23,386 nucleotides of DNA from Gammaproteobacteria bacterium. GTDB taxonomy: Bacteria > Pseudomonadota > Gammaproteobacteria > UBA6429 > Thiohalophilaceae. The stretch lies in the NCBI GenBank assembly GCA_024639445.1, contig JAHEIJ010000002.1, positions 1 to 23,386 of the forward strand, in the 5' to 3' direction. Positions 7,513 to 14,779 of the stretch are shown piece after piece. The position numbers and the translations under genes were made by a program. The notes beneath the pieces were generated by a model that was not told the origin of the DNA, ran no database searches, and worked only from the letters and a program-made list of their open reading frames with translations. The stretch's first letter is position 1; each line of letters starts with the position of its first letter.

Positions 7513-8270
7513 TGGTACTTACCCTAGCACAGCGAGAGCTTCGCACCCTGTTTGTCTCACCCATGGCCTGGACCATCATGGCTGTCACCCAGTTGATTCT
7601 GGCATTTATCTTCCTGGCGTTGGTGGAAGGTTATATTGTCAATCAACCTCAACTCATGATGCTGGAAAACGTTCCCGGGGTAACTGAACGCATCATTGCA
7701 CCACTATATGGTGCAACAGCGTGGATATTCATGATGGTCGTTCCATTGTTAACAATGCGGATCATTAGTGAGGAAAGACGCAATCATAGTCTCACCCTGC
7801 TGCTGAGTGCGCCTGTATCAATGACCGAGATAATCATCGGTAAATTTTCCGGCATCATGTTGTTTCTGTTATTAATGACCTCACTTCTCAGCCTCATGCC
7901 GCTATCCTTGCTCCTGGCAGGAAATCTGGACGTTGGTCATTTCCTGTCGATTCTTATCGCCCTGTTGTTATTGATTGCCAGCTTTTCAGCCCTTGGCTTA
8001 TACCTGTCAACATTAACTGATCAGCCCACAGTGGCGGCCATCGGCACCTATGGGGCTTTGCTTTTGTTATGGATAATCGATATTGGCAGCAACAGTGTTG
8101 ACAATATTGAAGCCAGTGGCTTGCTGAGTTATCTCTCCATGCTACGTCATTTTGATGCATTGGCGCGCGGCATTTTCAGCTCTGTCGACGTTGTGTACTT
8201 TATTCTGTTTATTTGTGTATTTCTTGTACTTAGCATCCGACGCCTTGATACAGATCGACTGCAACACTGA
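7509..8270 (+). CDS. ABC-2 type permease, GldF-like
   Basis: Inner-membrane permease of the same transporter, 253 residues. Six hydrophobic segments are visible at about 20-41, 66-86, 112-137, 143-168, 175-192 and 226-244. Between the second and third is the ABC-2 hallmark RIISEERRNHSLTLLLSAPVS (84-104), the cytoplasmic coupling helix seen in GldF and NosY relatives. The N-terminus LAQRELRTLFVSPMAW is also typical of this family. It starts within the stop codon of the ATPase gene and ends 9 bases before the GldG-like ATG, so it sits in the middle of an operon. Confidence 0.9.
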   Translation: MMVLTLAQRELRTLFVSPMAWTIMAVTQLILAFIFLALVEGYIVNQPQLMMLENVPGVTERIIAPLYGATAWIFMMVVPLLTMRIISEERRNHSLTLLLSAPVSMTEIIIGKFSGIMLFLLLMTSLLSLMPLSLLLAGNLDVGHFLSILIALLLLIASFSALGLYLSTLTDQPTVAAIGTYGALLLLWIIDIGSNSVDNIEASGLLSYLSMLRHFDALARGIFSSVDVVYFILFICVFLVLSIRRLDTDRLQH

Positions 8271-8279
8271 TTGCGAATT

Positions 8280-9647
8280 ATGGAAATTAATCGAAAAACT
8301 CGTCTGCAATTCCGCATCCAGAATCTTATATTCCTGGTATTGTTTCTTACCGTAATTGGACTGCTAGCCTGGCTGTCACAGCGATATAGCTTTGAGTCTG
8401 ACTGGACAGCGACCGGCCGCCACACACTTTCCAACACCAGCATCACCTTATTGTCTCGCATTGAGGGGCCCGTACAGATAACCGCGTTTGCAAGCAAACA
8501 GGTGCAGCCTGTCATAAAGGAATTCATCAATCGCTATCAAAAGCACAAACCGGACATTGAGCTCAGTTTTGTGAATCCGGATATTGAACCGGATAAAATT
8601 CGAGCTCTGGGAATTACGGTTGAAGGTGAGTTGGTGATTACATACCAGGGTCGTAGTGAGCATGTTACCAACCCCGGTGAAGAAACCATCACTAATAGCT
8701 TACAACGCTTGCTACGAAGCCAGGAAAAGAAGCTTGTTTTTCTTGCTGGCCATGGTGAACGTCAGGCAACGGGGCAGGCTAATCACGACTATAGCTTGCT
8801 CACAAATTTTCTCGCCACAAAAGGTATTAACATAGTCAGCCTCAATCTCACCGAACAGCCTGAAATTCCCGATGACACCGCCATACTAATTATTGCCGGA
8901 CCGCAGATTGATTATTTCGACGGCGAGGTCGATTTAATCCGTAAATACCTGGAACGCGGTGGTAACCTGTTATGGCTGCATGATCCTGGTGCTCTCTATA
9001 ACCTAGATAAACTCACGCAAGACTTGCGCATCCGTTTTATAGATGGCGTTATCGTTGATCCCACAACACAATTGCTAGGCATTTCCGATCCCTCATTTGC
9101 GCTGGTAACCCGCTACAGCGAACATCCCATTACTCGTGGATTTGCATTAATGACACTATTCCCCCGCGCCAGTGGCATCCAGTTCATTGGCCAGGAAGAA
9201 TGGAATGCAACGCATTTCCTGCAGACTATCGATCGCAGTTGGGCCGAAAGCGGTAAGATGCAGGGCACCATTGAATACGACGCTGTTCAGGATATTCCCG
9301 GTCCACTGGCAATTGGGATTGCGCTGACACGCGAATTGCCCGGCAAAGAATCAACAGATGAAAAACAAGACGGCCCACAACAACGGGTAGTGATATTAGG
9401 TGATGGTGACTTTCTCTCCAATGCCTATCTCGCTAATCAGGGAAATCAGGATCTTGGATATAATATCATTAACTGGTTAAGCCACGATGATAACTTTATT
9501 GCCATCCCTGGCCGGAAGGCACCGGACACTGAATTGGTTATGAGCGAAATCGCCTGGTCGCTACTCGGCCTCTTCTTCTTGCTAGGCTTACCACTGTTGT
9601 TACTCGGTAGTGGCGTTTTTATCTGGATAAAACGGCGCAAACTATAA
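8280..9647 (+). CDS. GldG-like auxiliary protein of the ABC transporter
   Basis: A 455-residue protein of the 'ABC-type transport system involved in gliding motility, auxiliary component' family. A TTG at 8271 is also in frame, but I prefer the ATG at 8280 because it is a standard start codon and gives the usual membrane N-terminus. Layout: one transmembrane helix at about 14-33, a large soluble domain that should lie in the periplasm (about 35-420), and a second helix near the C-terminus (about 427-450) followed by the basic tail IKRRKL. The soluble part has GldG landmarks such as FINRYQKHKPDIELSFVNPD, VFLAGHGERQ and GGNLLWLHDPG, a fold resembling intraflagellar transport protein 52/ThuA-like domains. 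It presumably couples the permease to a cargo. It is spaced 9 bases after the permease gene and 2 bases before the next gene. Confidence 0.87.
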   Translation: MEINRKTRLQFRIQNLIFLVLFLTVIGLLAWLSQRYSFESDWTATGRHTLSNTSITLLSRIEGPVQITAFASKQVQPVIKEFINRYQKHKPDIELSFVNPDIEPDKIRALGITVEGELVITYQGRSEHVTNPGEETITNSLQRLLRSQEKKLVFLAGHGERQATGQANHDYSLLTNFLATKGINIVSLNLTEQPEIPDDTAILIIAGPQIDYFDGEVDLIRKYLERGGNLLWLHDPGALYNLDKLTQDLRIRFIDGVIVDPTTQLLGISDPSFALVTRYSEHPITRGFALMTLFPRASGIQFIGQEEWNATHFLQTIDRSWAESGKMQGTIEYDAVQDIPGPLAIGIALTRELPGKESTDEKQDGPQQRVVILGDGDFLSNAYLANQGNQDLGYNIINWLSHDDNFIAIPGRKAPDTELVMSEIAWSLLGLFFLLGLPLLLLGSGVFIWIKRRKL

Positions 9648-9649
9648 GC

Positions 9650-10543
9650 ATGGCTTCCCGACTCTGGCTCAATCTGGCACTGTTGCTGCTGCTCGGTATC
9701 CTGCTGTTAGTTGTTGTCTATGAGCCCGGTAAAAAAGTCGAACTACAGCCAACCCGGCTGACACAACTAACACCGGAAACGGTTAATCGTGTTCATCTAA
9801 AGCGTGTAACCGGCAACGATGTCGAACTGGTCAAGGAGTCTGACGGCCAGTGGTGGATGCACAACCCCTATCATCTGCCGGCAAATGAATTTCGAGTCCA
9901 ATCATTGTTGCGTCTGACTCAAGCGGAAAGCCTGAGCAATCATGCACTGAGCGGACTACAACTTACGACTTACGGTCTGGATAAACCCCGCGCTGTCGTT
10001 ACTTTCAATCGTACTGAGCAAATCAAGTTTGGTGACACCCAACCTTTACAACAGCGACGCTATGTCCAGGCCGGAGACCAACTGCATACGATTGTCGATA
10101 CATTCTACTACCAGGCTGCCGGGAACCCGACAATCTACCTGAGTCACAGCTTGCTACCGCCGGCTGCTAATATCGTTAAGCTTGTTTTACCTGACTTGCA
10201 ATTGATTAACAACGAGGGGCAATGGCAACGAACTCCGCAATATGCCGAATTGTCAGCGGATGCCAGTATTGAACTCATCGACAACTGGCAACATGCACAG
10301 GCACTGGAATTACGCCCTACAGAGGTCAAGGACGGCAAAGCTGACATCGAGGTTTATATAAAAAACCAGGCCGATCCCATTCGATTTAAACTGCTGCAAA
10401 CAGAAGATGAAACCAGCCTGATTCGACTCGGTATGGGCTTGCAATACCATATTGCTGATGACGTATATCAACGTTTGGTCTCACTCCCGGAACCCGAATC
10501 TGAGGCTGAGGCTGAGCCTGAAGCGGATAAAGCGAAACCCTGA
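9650..10543 (+). CDS. DUF4340 domain protein, partner of the Gld-like transporter
   Basis: A 297-residue protein of the DUF4340 family, which is regularly found next to GldA/F/G-type genes; its function is not known. It has an N-terminal signal anchor (about 5-24, LWLNLALLLLLGILLLVVVY) and a mainly beta periplasmic part containing VELVKESDGQWWMHNPY and LSGLQLTTYGLDKPRAVV, which match the repeated 'W..dP..ypad ... lGL..p..tv' pattern of the family. It ends in a low-complexity acidic tail (EPESEAEAEPEADKAKP). It starts 2 bases after the GldG-like stop, so it is surely co-transcribed. No promoter or terminator stands out in the 72 bases before mutM. Confidence 0.85.
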   Translation: MASRLWLNLALLLLLGILLLVVVYEPGKKVELQPTRLTQLTPETVNRVHLKRVTGNDVELVKESDGQWWMHNPYHLPANEFRVQSLLRLTQAESLSNHALSGLQLTTYGLDKPRAVVTFNRTEQIKFGDTQPLQQRRYVQAGDQLHTIVDTFYYQAAGNPTIYLSHSLLPPAANIVKLVLPDLQLINNEGQWQRTPQYAELSADASIELIDNWQHAQALELRPTEVKDGKADIEVYIKNQADPIRFKLLQTEDETSLIRLGMGLQYHIADDVYQRLVSLPEPESEAEAEPEADKAKP

Positions 10544-10615
10544 CTGCAGGACATAACTATTGGCTCTGGCTGTCAATATAAAACAAGCTGGTTACCCACC
10601 ATTAAAACTTGATCC

Positions 10616-11431
10616 ATGCCTGAATTGCCTGAAGTTGAAACCACCCGTCGCGGGATAGAACCTCATATTCTGGGAAACACTCTCACCCGGGTCGTTGTGC
10701 GTAATGCCAGTTTACGCTGGCCTGTACCGCGAATCCTTGACAAAACACTTGCTGGCCTGAAGGTGGAATCTTTAACGCGTCGCGGCAAGTACCTGTTACT
10801 GGGTTTTCCGGCAGGCAGCGTAATTATCCACCTGGGTATGTCGGGCAGTCTGCGCATGGTAGCCTGTGATAGCGACCGAAATAAACATGATCATGTTGAG
10901 TTCGTATTTCAAGATGGCATGTGCCTGCGCCTTCGAGATCCACGTCGTTTTGGTGCAGTGTTATATACCGCCAAGGACCCCTTGCAACATAAACTATTAG
11001 TAAACCTTGGACCGGAACCGCTGCAACGGGGGTTTTCTGGCCGGCACCTTTATGACCATTCCCGTGGTAAAAAAGTCGCTGTTAAATTATTCATCATGAA
11101 CAGCAAGATAGTCGTTGGGGTTGGAAACATTTACGCCAATGAAGCACTGTTTCTTGCGGGCATACATCCAAAACGGGTTGCCGGGCGTCTCACGGCTGAA
11201 CGTTATGATCGACTGGCACAGGCGATCAAAAACGTCTTACGTGCGGCGATCAAATCCGGAGGCACCACCTTGCGAGACTTTACCGCCGAGGATGGTCGAC
11301 CGGGATATTTTCAGCAAAAACTGAATGTCTACGGGAAGGCCGGTGAACCTTGCCCAGGTTGTGGGACTCCCATAAAGCACATTACCCTTGGCCAGCGAGC
11401 GACTTATTTCTGTCCCCATTGCCAGACTTGA
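10616..11431 (+). CDS. mutM: formamidopyrimidine-DNA glycosylase / AP lyase
   Basis: Removes 8-oxoguanine and formamidopyrimidines from DNA and cleaves the resulting abasic site. It is 271 residues long, the usual size. The N-terminus MPELPEVETTRRGIEPH provides the catalytic Pro (residue 1 after Met removal) and Glu. The conserved Lys is in TRRGKYLL (about residue 58), and the helix-two-turn-helix segment GVGNIYANEALFLAGIHP is intact. The C-terminal zinc finger has its four cysteines (246, 249, 266, 269) and the damage-sensing loop Arg in TLGQRATYFCPHC. It may be transcribed with the upstream ABC cluster (72-base gap) or alone. The 144 bases downstream, up to the convergent ggt gene, contain no hairpin-plus-T-run terminator that I can see. 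Confidence 0.97.
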   Translation: MPELPEVETTRRGIEPHILGNTLTRVVVRNASLRWPVPRILDKTLAGLKVESLTRRGKYLLLGFPAGSVIIHLGMSGSLRMVACDSDRNKHDHVEFVFQDGMCLRLRDPRRFGAVLYTAKDPLQHKLLVNLGPEPLQRGFSGRHLYDHSRGKKVAVKLFIMNSKIVVGVGNIYANEALFLAGIHPKRVAGRLTAERYDRLAQAIKNVLRAAIKSGGTTLRDFTAEDGRPGYFQQKLNVYGKAGEPCPGCGTPIKHITLGQRATYFCPHCQT

Positions 11432-11575
11432 ATGTGGCAATACGATTCATAAACGCTGCTGCCATTGGCAAGACCCCGGCAAGCCGAACCATAAAGAGCA
11501 ACATCCTTATCTAGTGTCTGGACAGGGCAGCTAATGCGGTCCCTAGTCTTTGAGACAATTAACCCTGCCGCCGAT

Positions 11576-13240
11576 TTAGTGCAGCAAGGCCTTGCCTTCA
11601 CCCCGTGGATCACTCGCCGCACTCACCCTGTTGGCTTGCTTATCCCAGATCACGACCTGCATGTTGCCGTAAGGCTGCTGCAAAGCCTTGAGTTCATGTC
11701 CCATGGCCTGCAGGTGAGTACGCTGTTGATCACTGATGGCCTCGGGTTCATAGAAGATCTTGTCCGGTAAATACTGGTGATGGAAACGTGGCAGTCTGAC
11801 CATCGCCTCCGCATCCAATCCTTCTGTGTAACCGAGACCCGCAAGTAACACCATGGTGATAATGCGACTACCACCGGGTGTACCCAGGATCGCAATGCCC
11901 TGCTGACCTTCAATAAAGGTGGGACTCATGCTGGATAACATGCGTTTACCCGGGGCGATCGCATTCGCCTCCGCACCCACTAAACCATACACATTGGGTA
12001 CGCCGGGTTTGGCTGAAAAATCATCCATCTCGTCATTCAACAACACCCCGGTGCCCGGTGGCATAAAGCAGGAACCAAATGGATAGTTAATACTCAGGGT
12101 AGCCGCGACCCGATTACCGGCTTTATCCAGGATAGAAAAATGCGTGGTGTGATTGCCGCCACTGGTATCAGCGACTTGGCCCAGGGAATTACTGGGTGTG
12201 GCTTGTTTGAGACTGATGGAGCGTTGCCACTGGGCGGCATGGTTTTTATCAATCAGTTGCTTAACAGGCACATCGACAAAATCGGGATCTCCAAGATACT
12301 CCGCCCGATCACGATATGCACGCCGCATCGCCTCGACGATAACGTGTTGGCGTTGCAGGCTCGTCAAACTCTTGAGGCGGTACTTCTCCAGTATGTTGAG
12401 TATCGTCACCAGGGCCACGCCACCCGATGATGGCGGTGGGGCGGAGACAATGCGGTAACCACGATACTTGCCATTTACAGGCGTGCGTTCCATGACCTCA
12501 TATTGTTCGAAATCCTGCACACCCCAGATACCACCGGCACTTTTCACGCCGCTAAGTAATTGTTTGGCGACCTTGCCTTGATAAAAACCGGCTCGCCCCT
12601 GGTTCGCCAGTGCCTGCAGTGTGTTGGCCAGATCCGGCTGCTTGATGTGATGTCCCAATGGCGGCACCGCGTTGTGCAATAAAAATACTTCGGCGGCGGC
12701 CGGTGATGTCCGCAACGCCTTGAGGCGAAACTTCGCCATACGACGATAATGCGGTGTAACTTTAAAACCGTTGCGGGCGGCTCGAATGGCGGGCGCAAGA
12801 CTGCGGGATAATGGCAACTTGCCATAGGTCTCGGCAATATGCACCAACGCCGCCGGCTCACCCGGGATGCCGGCTGCCAGGGCACCATCGACTGACAAAC
12901 CAGGAACAACTTTACCCTTGGCGTCCTGATACATGGTTCGCGATGCGGCCAGGGGGGCTTTTTCTCGGCCGTCAATCATGACCTGGAGACTATCAGCCTC
13001 CCGGTGTAACAACCAAAAGCCCCCGCCGCCAATGCCGGAGCTATAAGGCTCCACTACCGCCAGGGTGGCGCTCACGCCTACGGCTGCATCGAAGGCATTG
13101 CCACCTGCGGCCAGGATCTCCAGACCCGCTTCTGTGGCCACCGGATGGGCAGTGGCGATTGCAGCCTGCGGGGGTTGAGATGCCGCACTGATATTGACTC
13201 CCAGTGCAAAACACAACCAAGCGGTATAAATGTGTCGCAT
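11576..13240 (-). CDS. ggt: gamma-glutamyltransferase (glutathione hydrolase) precursor
   Basis: Periplasmic enzyme that transfers or hydrolyses the gamma-glutamyl group of glutathione, feeding cysteine and glutamate salvage. It is 554 residues, with an N-terminal signal peptide (about 1-20, IYTAWLCFALGVNISAAS). It shows the N-terminal nucleophile hydrolase pattern: GGNAFDAAVG (46-55), GIGGGGFWLLH (69-79), PPPSSGGVAL (268-277), and the autoprocessing site NHTTHFSILD (363-372). Thr365 should become the new N-terminus and nucleophile of the small subunit after self-cleavage. NDEMDDF and MLSSMSPT, substrate-binding landmarks of the small subunit, are also present. The gene follows the ferredoxin terminator and so probably has its own promoter in the 50 or so bases upstream. 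Convergent with mutM. Confidence 0.95.
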   Translation of the reverse strand: MRHIYTAWLCFALGVNISAASQPPQAAIATAHPVATEAGLEILAAGGNAFDAAVGVSATLAVVEPYSSGIGGGGFWLLHREADSLQVMIDGREKAPLAASRTMYQDAKGKVVPGLSVDGALAAGIPGEPAALVHIAETYGKLPLSRSLAPAIRAARNGFKVTPHYRRMAKFRLKALRTSPAAAEVFLLHNAVPPLGHHIKQPDLANTLQALANQGRAGFYQGKVAKQLLSGVKSAGGIWGVQDFEQYEVMERTPVNGKYRGYRIVSAPPPSSGGVALVTILNILEKYRLKSLTSLQRQHVIVEAMRRAYRDRAEYLGDPDFVDVPVKQLIDKNHAAQWQRSISLKQATPSNSLGQVADTSGGNHTTHFSILDKAGNRVAATLSINYPFGSCFMPPGTGVLLNDEMDDFSAKPGVPNVYGLVGAEANAIAPGKRMLSSMSPTFIEGQQGIAILGTPGGSRIITMVLLAGLGYTEGLDAEAMVRLPRFHHQYLPDKIFYEPEAISDQQRTHLQAMGHELKALQQPYGNMQVVIWDKQANRVSAASDPRGEGKALLH

Positions 13241-13260
13241 AAGCTTTTTCTTTTGAGTTA

Positions 13261-13279
13261 AGGGATAGTCTTTATCCCT
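13261..13279. repeat. 7-bp inverted repeat in the ggt leader/promoter region
   Basis: AGGGATA - GTCTT - TATCCCT is a perfect 7-base inverted repeat with a 5-base spacer, 21 bases upstream of the ggt ATG and between it and the ferredoxin terminator. It could be a protein-binding operator or a leader hairpin. It lacks a T-run, so it is not a terminator. Confidence 0.45.
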
Positions 13280-13293
13280 GATTCACGACCATA

Positions 13294-13318
13294 AAAAAAG
13301 CCCCTTGCGGGGCTTTTT
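13294..13318 (-). terminator. Rho-independent terminator after the ferredoxin gene
   Basis: Stem AAAAAGCCCC/GGGGCTTTTT with loop TTGC (as read on the plus strand). On the minus strand it ends in a run of seven Ts, 18 bases after the ferredoxin stop codon. It closes the M16-rsmD-coaD-fdx run and separates it from ggt. Confidence 0.88.
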
Positions 13319-13335
13319 GTCTTTCCATTTCCGTC

Positions 13336-13584
13336 TCAGGCGCTTTGCAGCAGCTCGTATTTCTTCATCAACCCGTCTTCGGATTCTTCATTGTCAGGAT
13401 CCTTGAGAATACAGTCCACCGGACAAACCTCGATACACTGCGGCTCATCGAAATGTCCCACGCACTCGGTACACAAGTTGGGATCTATTTCGTAGATCTC
13501 GTCACCCTGGGAAATCGCCCCGTTTGGGCACTCGGGTTCACAAACATCACAGTTAATGCATTCATCGTTGATCAGCAGGGACAT
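13336..13584 (-). CDS. fdx: 2[4Fe-4S] ferredoxin, YfhL/Alvin type
   Basis: Small electron carrier of 82 residues with two [4Fe-4S] clusters. First cysteine set: CxxCxxCxxxCP (Cys9, 12, 15, 19). Second set: CxxC-x8-CxxxCP (Cys38, 41, 50, 54). The eight-residue insertion between Cys41 and Cys50 and the acidic C-terminal extension (DPDNEESEDGLMKKYELL) are the marks of the Allochromatium vinosum-type ferredoxins, which have unusually low and separated potentials. A ninth cysteine (Cys58) is also typical of that group. A good ribosome binding site (TGAGG) precedes the ATG. It is 57 bases downstream of coaD, in the conserved gammaproteobacterial coaD-fdx order. The physiological partner is unknown. 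Confidence 0.95.
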   Translation of the reverse strand: MSLLINDECINCDVCEPECPNGAISQGDEIYEIDPNLCTECVGHFDEPQCIEVCPVDCILKDPDNEESEDGLMKKYELLQSA

Positions 13585-13641
13585 GGCAGCCTCATAATTA
13601 CTGATTAAAATAGTCGGTTTCTGACAAACTGATCTGCAATA

Positions 13642-14121
13642 TTAGCGTATTCTGTTATTTAATGCAGCAGCCACTTTGGGGTGTACGAAGGCGGAAACAT
13701 CCCCCCCTAATGCGGCTATTTCCCTTACCAGGCTGGAGGAAATAAAGGAAAACTGCTCCGCCGGGGTTAAAAACACGGTTTCCACCTCCGGTGCCAGTTT
13801 ACGATTCATGCTGGCCAGTTGGAATTCGTACTCAAAGTCGGACACCGCGCGTAATCCACGGATAATGACCCGTGCACCCTTTTCCTGCATGAAGTCCACT
13901 AACAGGGTATCGAATCCACATACCTCGAAATTGTCGCAGCCCGTCAATACTTCCTGCGCCAGGGCCGCTCGCTCATCCAGGGTAAAGACCGGCGCCTTGG
14001 CACTCCCTGCGGCAATGGCAACCACGACATGATCAAACAGACGGCAGGCGCGCTGCACCAAATCCACATGTCCATTGGTGATGGGATCAAAGGTCCCGGG
14101 ATAGATCGCGGTGATTTTCAT
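13642..14121 (-). CDS. coaD: phosphopantetheine adenylyltransferase
   Basis: Adenylates 4'-phosphopantetheine to dephospho-CoA, the penultimate step of CoA synthesis, in the cytosol as a hexamer. At 159 residues it has normal length. Nucleotidyltransferase motifs are visible: YPGTFDPITNGH (7-18, the T/HxGH-type site with His18), the substrate loop RGLRAVSDFEYE, and the C-terminal ISSSLVREIAALGGDVS corresponding to the ISSTxVRE motif. It is in the run rsmD-coaD-fdx with a 44-base gap on the upstream side. The CoaBC enzyme that makes its substrate is coded about 11.6 kb away in this window. Confidence 0.97.
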   Translation of the reverse strand: MKITAIYPGTFDPITNGHVDLVQRACRLFDHVVVAIAAGSAKAPVFTLDERAALAQEVLTGCDNFEVCGFDTLLVDFMQEKGARVIIRGLRAVSDFEYEFQLASMNRKLAPEVETVFLTPAEQFSFISSSLVREIAALGGDVSAFVHPKVAAALNNRIR

Positions 14122-14165
14122 AATATGAACCAGTCACTTAGGCAGTTTGAATTCTAACCGCTTTA

Positions 14166-14735
14166 CTACTGTGAGACCACGCGCCGGACCAGGTGATAGC
14201 CCACCTCGCCGGCTGTCTTGCTTCGATATACCGTCCAGCTCGGCGGCAAGGGCGGCAGGCCTGACTGCGACGAAGCTTCAAGGTAAATCCAGGCATGGGC
14301 GTTTAACCAGCCTCCTTGCTCTAGCCGCTCAATACATTCAGGTAGCAGATCAGCCTGGTAGGGGGGATCAAGAAATACGATATCAAACGTAGAAGCGGGA
14401 TCCGTCAAATAGCGTAATGCCTCGGCTTTCACCGCCTCGGCGGCAGTACTCTGAAGTAACCCCAGGTTGGCGTGCAACTGCTTTATGACGGCGGCGTGAT
14501 TATCAACCAGAATCACTTGGGACGCACCCCGTGACAACGCTTCCAATCCGAGGGCGCCGCTACCGGCAAACAAATCCAGGCAACGGGCACCCGTGATCAC
14601 CGGCGCAAGCCAGTTAAACAGGGTTTCCCGTACCCGGTCGGGTGTCGGCCGCAAACCGGGCACTTCCGGAAATGGCAATTTACGACCGCGCCACTGACCA
14701 CCGATGATGCGTAGTTGATTCCGTGGTTTGCTCAT
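14166..14735 (-). CDS. rsmD: 16S rRNA (guanine(966)-N2)-methyltransferase
   Basis: SAM-dependent enzyme that methylates G966 of 16S rRNA during 30S assembly. It has 189 residues. Landmarks: RIIGGQWRGRKLPFP (9-23) and RPTPDRVRETLFNWL (29-43), typical of RsmD; SAM-binding motif I DLFAGSGALGLEALSRGA (54-71); and the catalytic DPPY (123-126). It stands between the second M16 gene (44-base gap) and coaD (44-base gap), the conserved order in this class. The start ATG at 14735 has GGGG a few bases upstream. Confidence 0.95.
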   Translation of the reverse strand: MSKPRNQLRIIGGQWRGRKLPFPEVPGLRPTPDRVRETLFNWLAPVITGARCLDLFAGSGALGLEALSRGASQVILVDNHAAVIKQLHANLGLLQSTAAEAVKAEALRYLTDPASTFDIVFLDPPYQADLLPECIERLEQGGWLNAHAWIYLEASSQSGLPPLPPSWTVYRSKTAGEVGYHLVRRVVSQ

Positions 14736-14779
14736 TTGCCCCGCGTCTGTGCCGTATTCCCCACCGGTAATTGCCTTAT

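Noticed and set aside
8271..8279. TTG start for the GldG-like gene directly after the permease stop
   Set aside because: The ATG 9 bases later is a stronger start codon and gives the usual family N-terminus; neither has a good ribosome site, so some doubt remains.
8147..8530. 127-residue open frame on the minus strand
   Set aside because: It spans the junction of the permease and GldG-like genes in antisense; the operon structure on the plus strand explains the region.
10500..10535. Tandem GAGGCT-like units at the end of the DUF4340 gene
   Set aside because: They code the Glu/Ala-rich tail in frame; simple coding low complexity rather than a separate repeat element.
11432..11575. Gap between convergent mutM and ggt searched for a small gene, RNA or terminator
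   Set aside because: No hairpin followed by a T-run and no small frame with a ribosome site was found; nothing can be claimed here.
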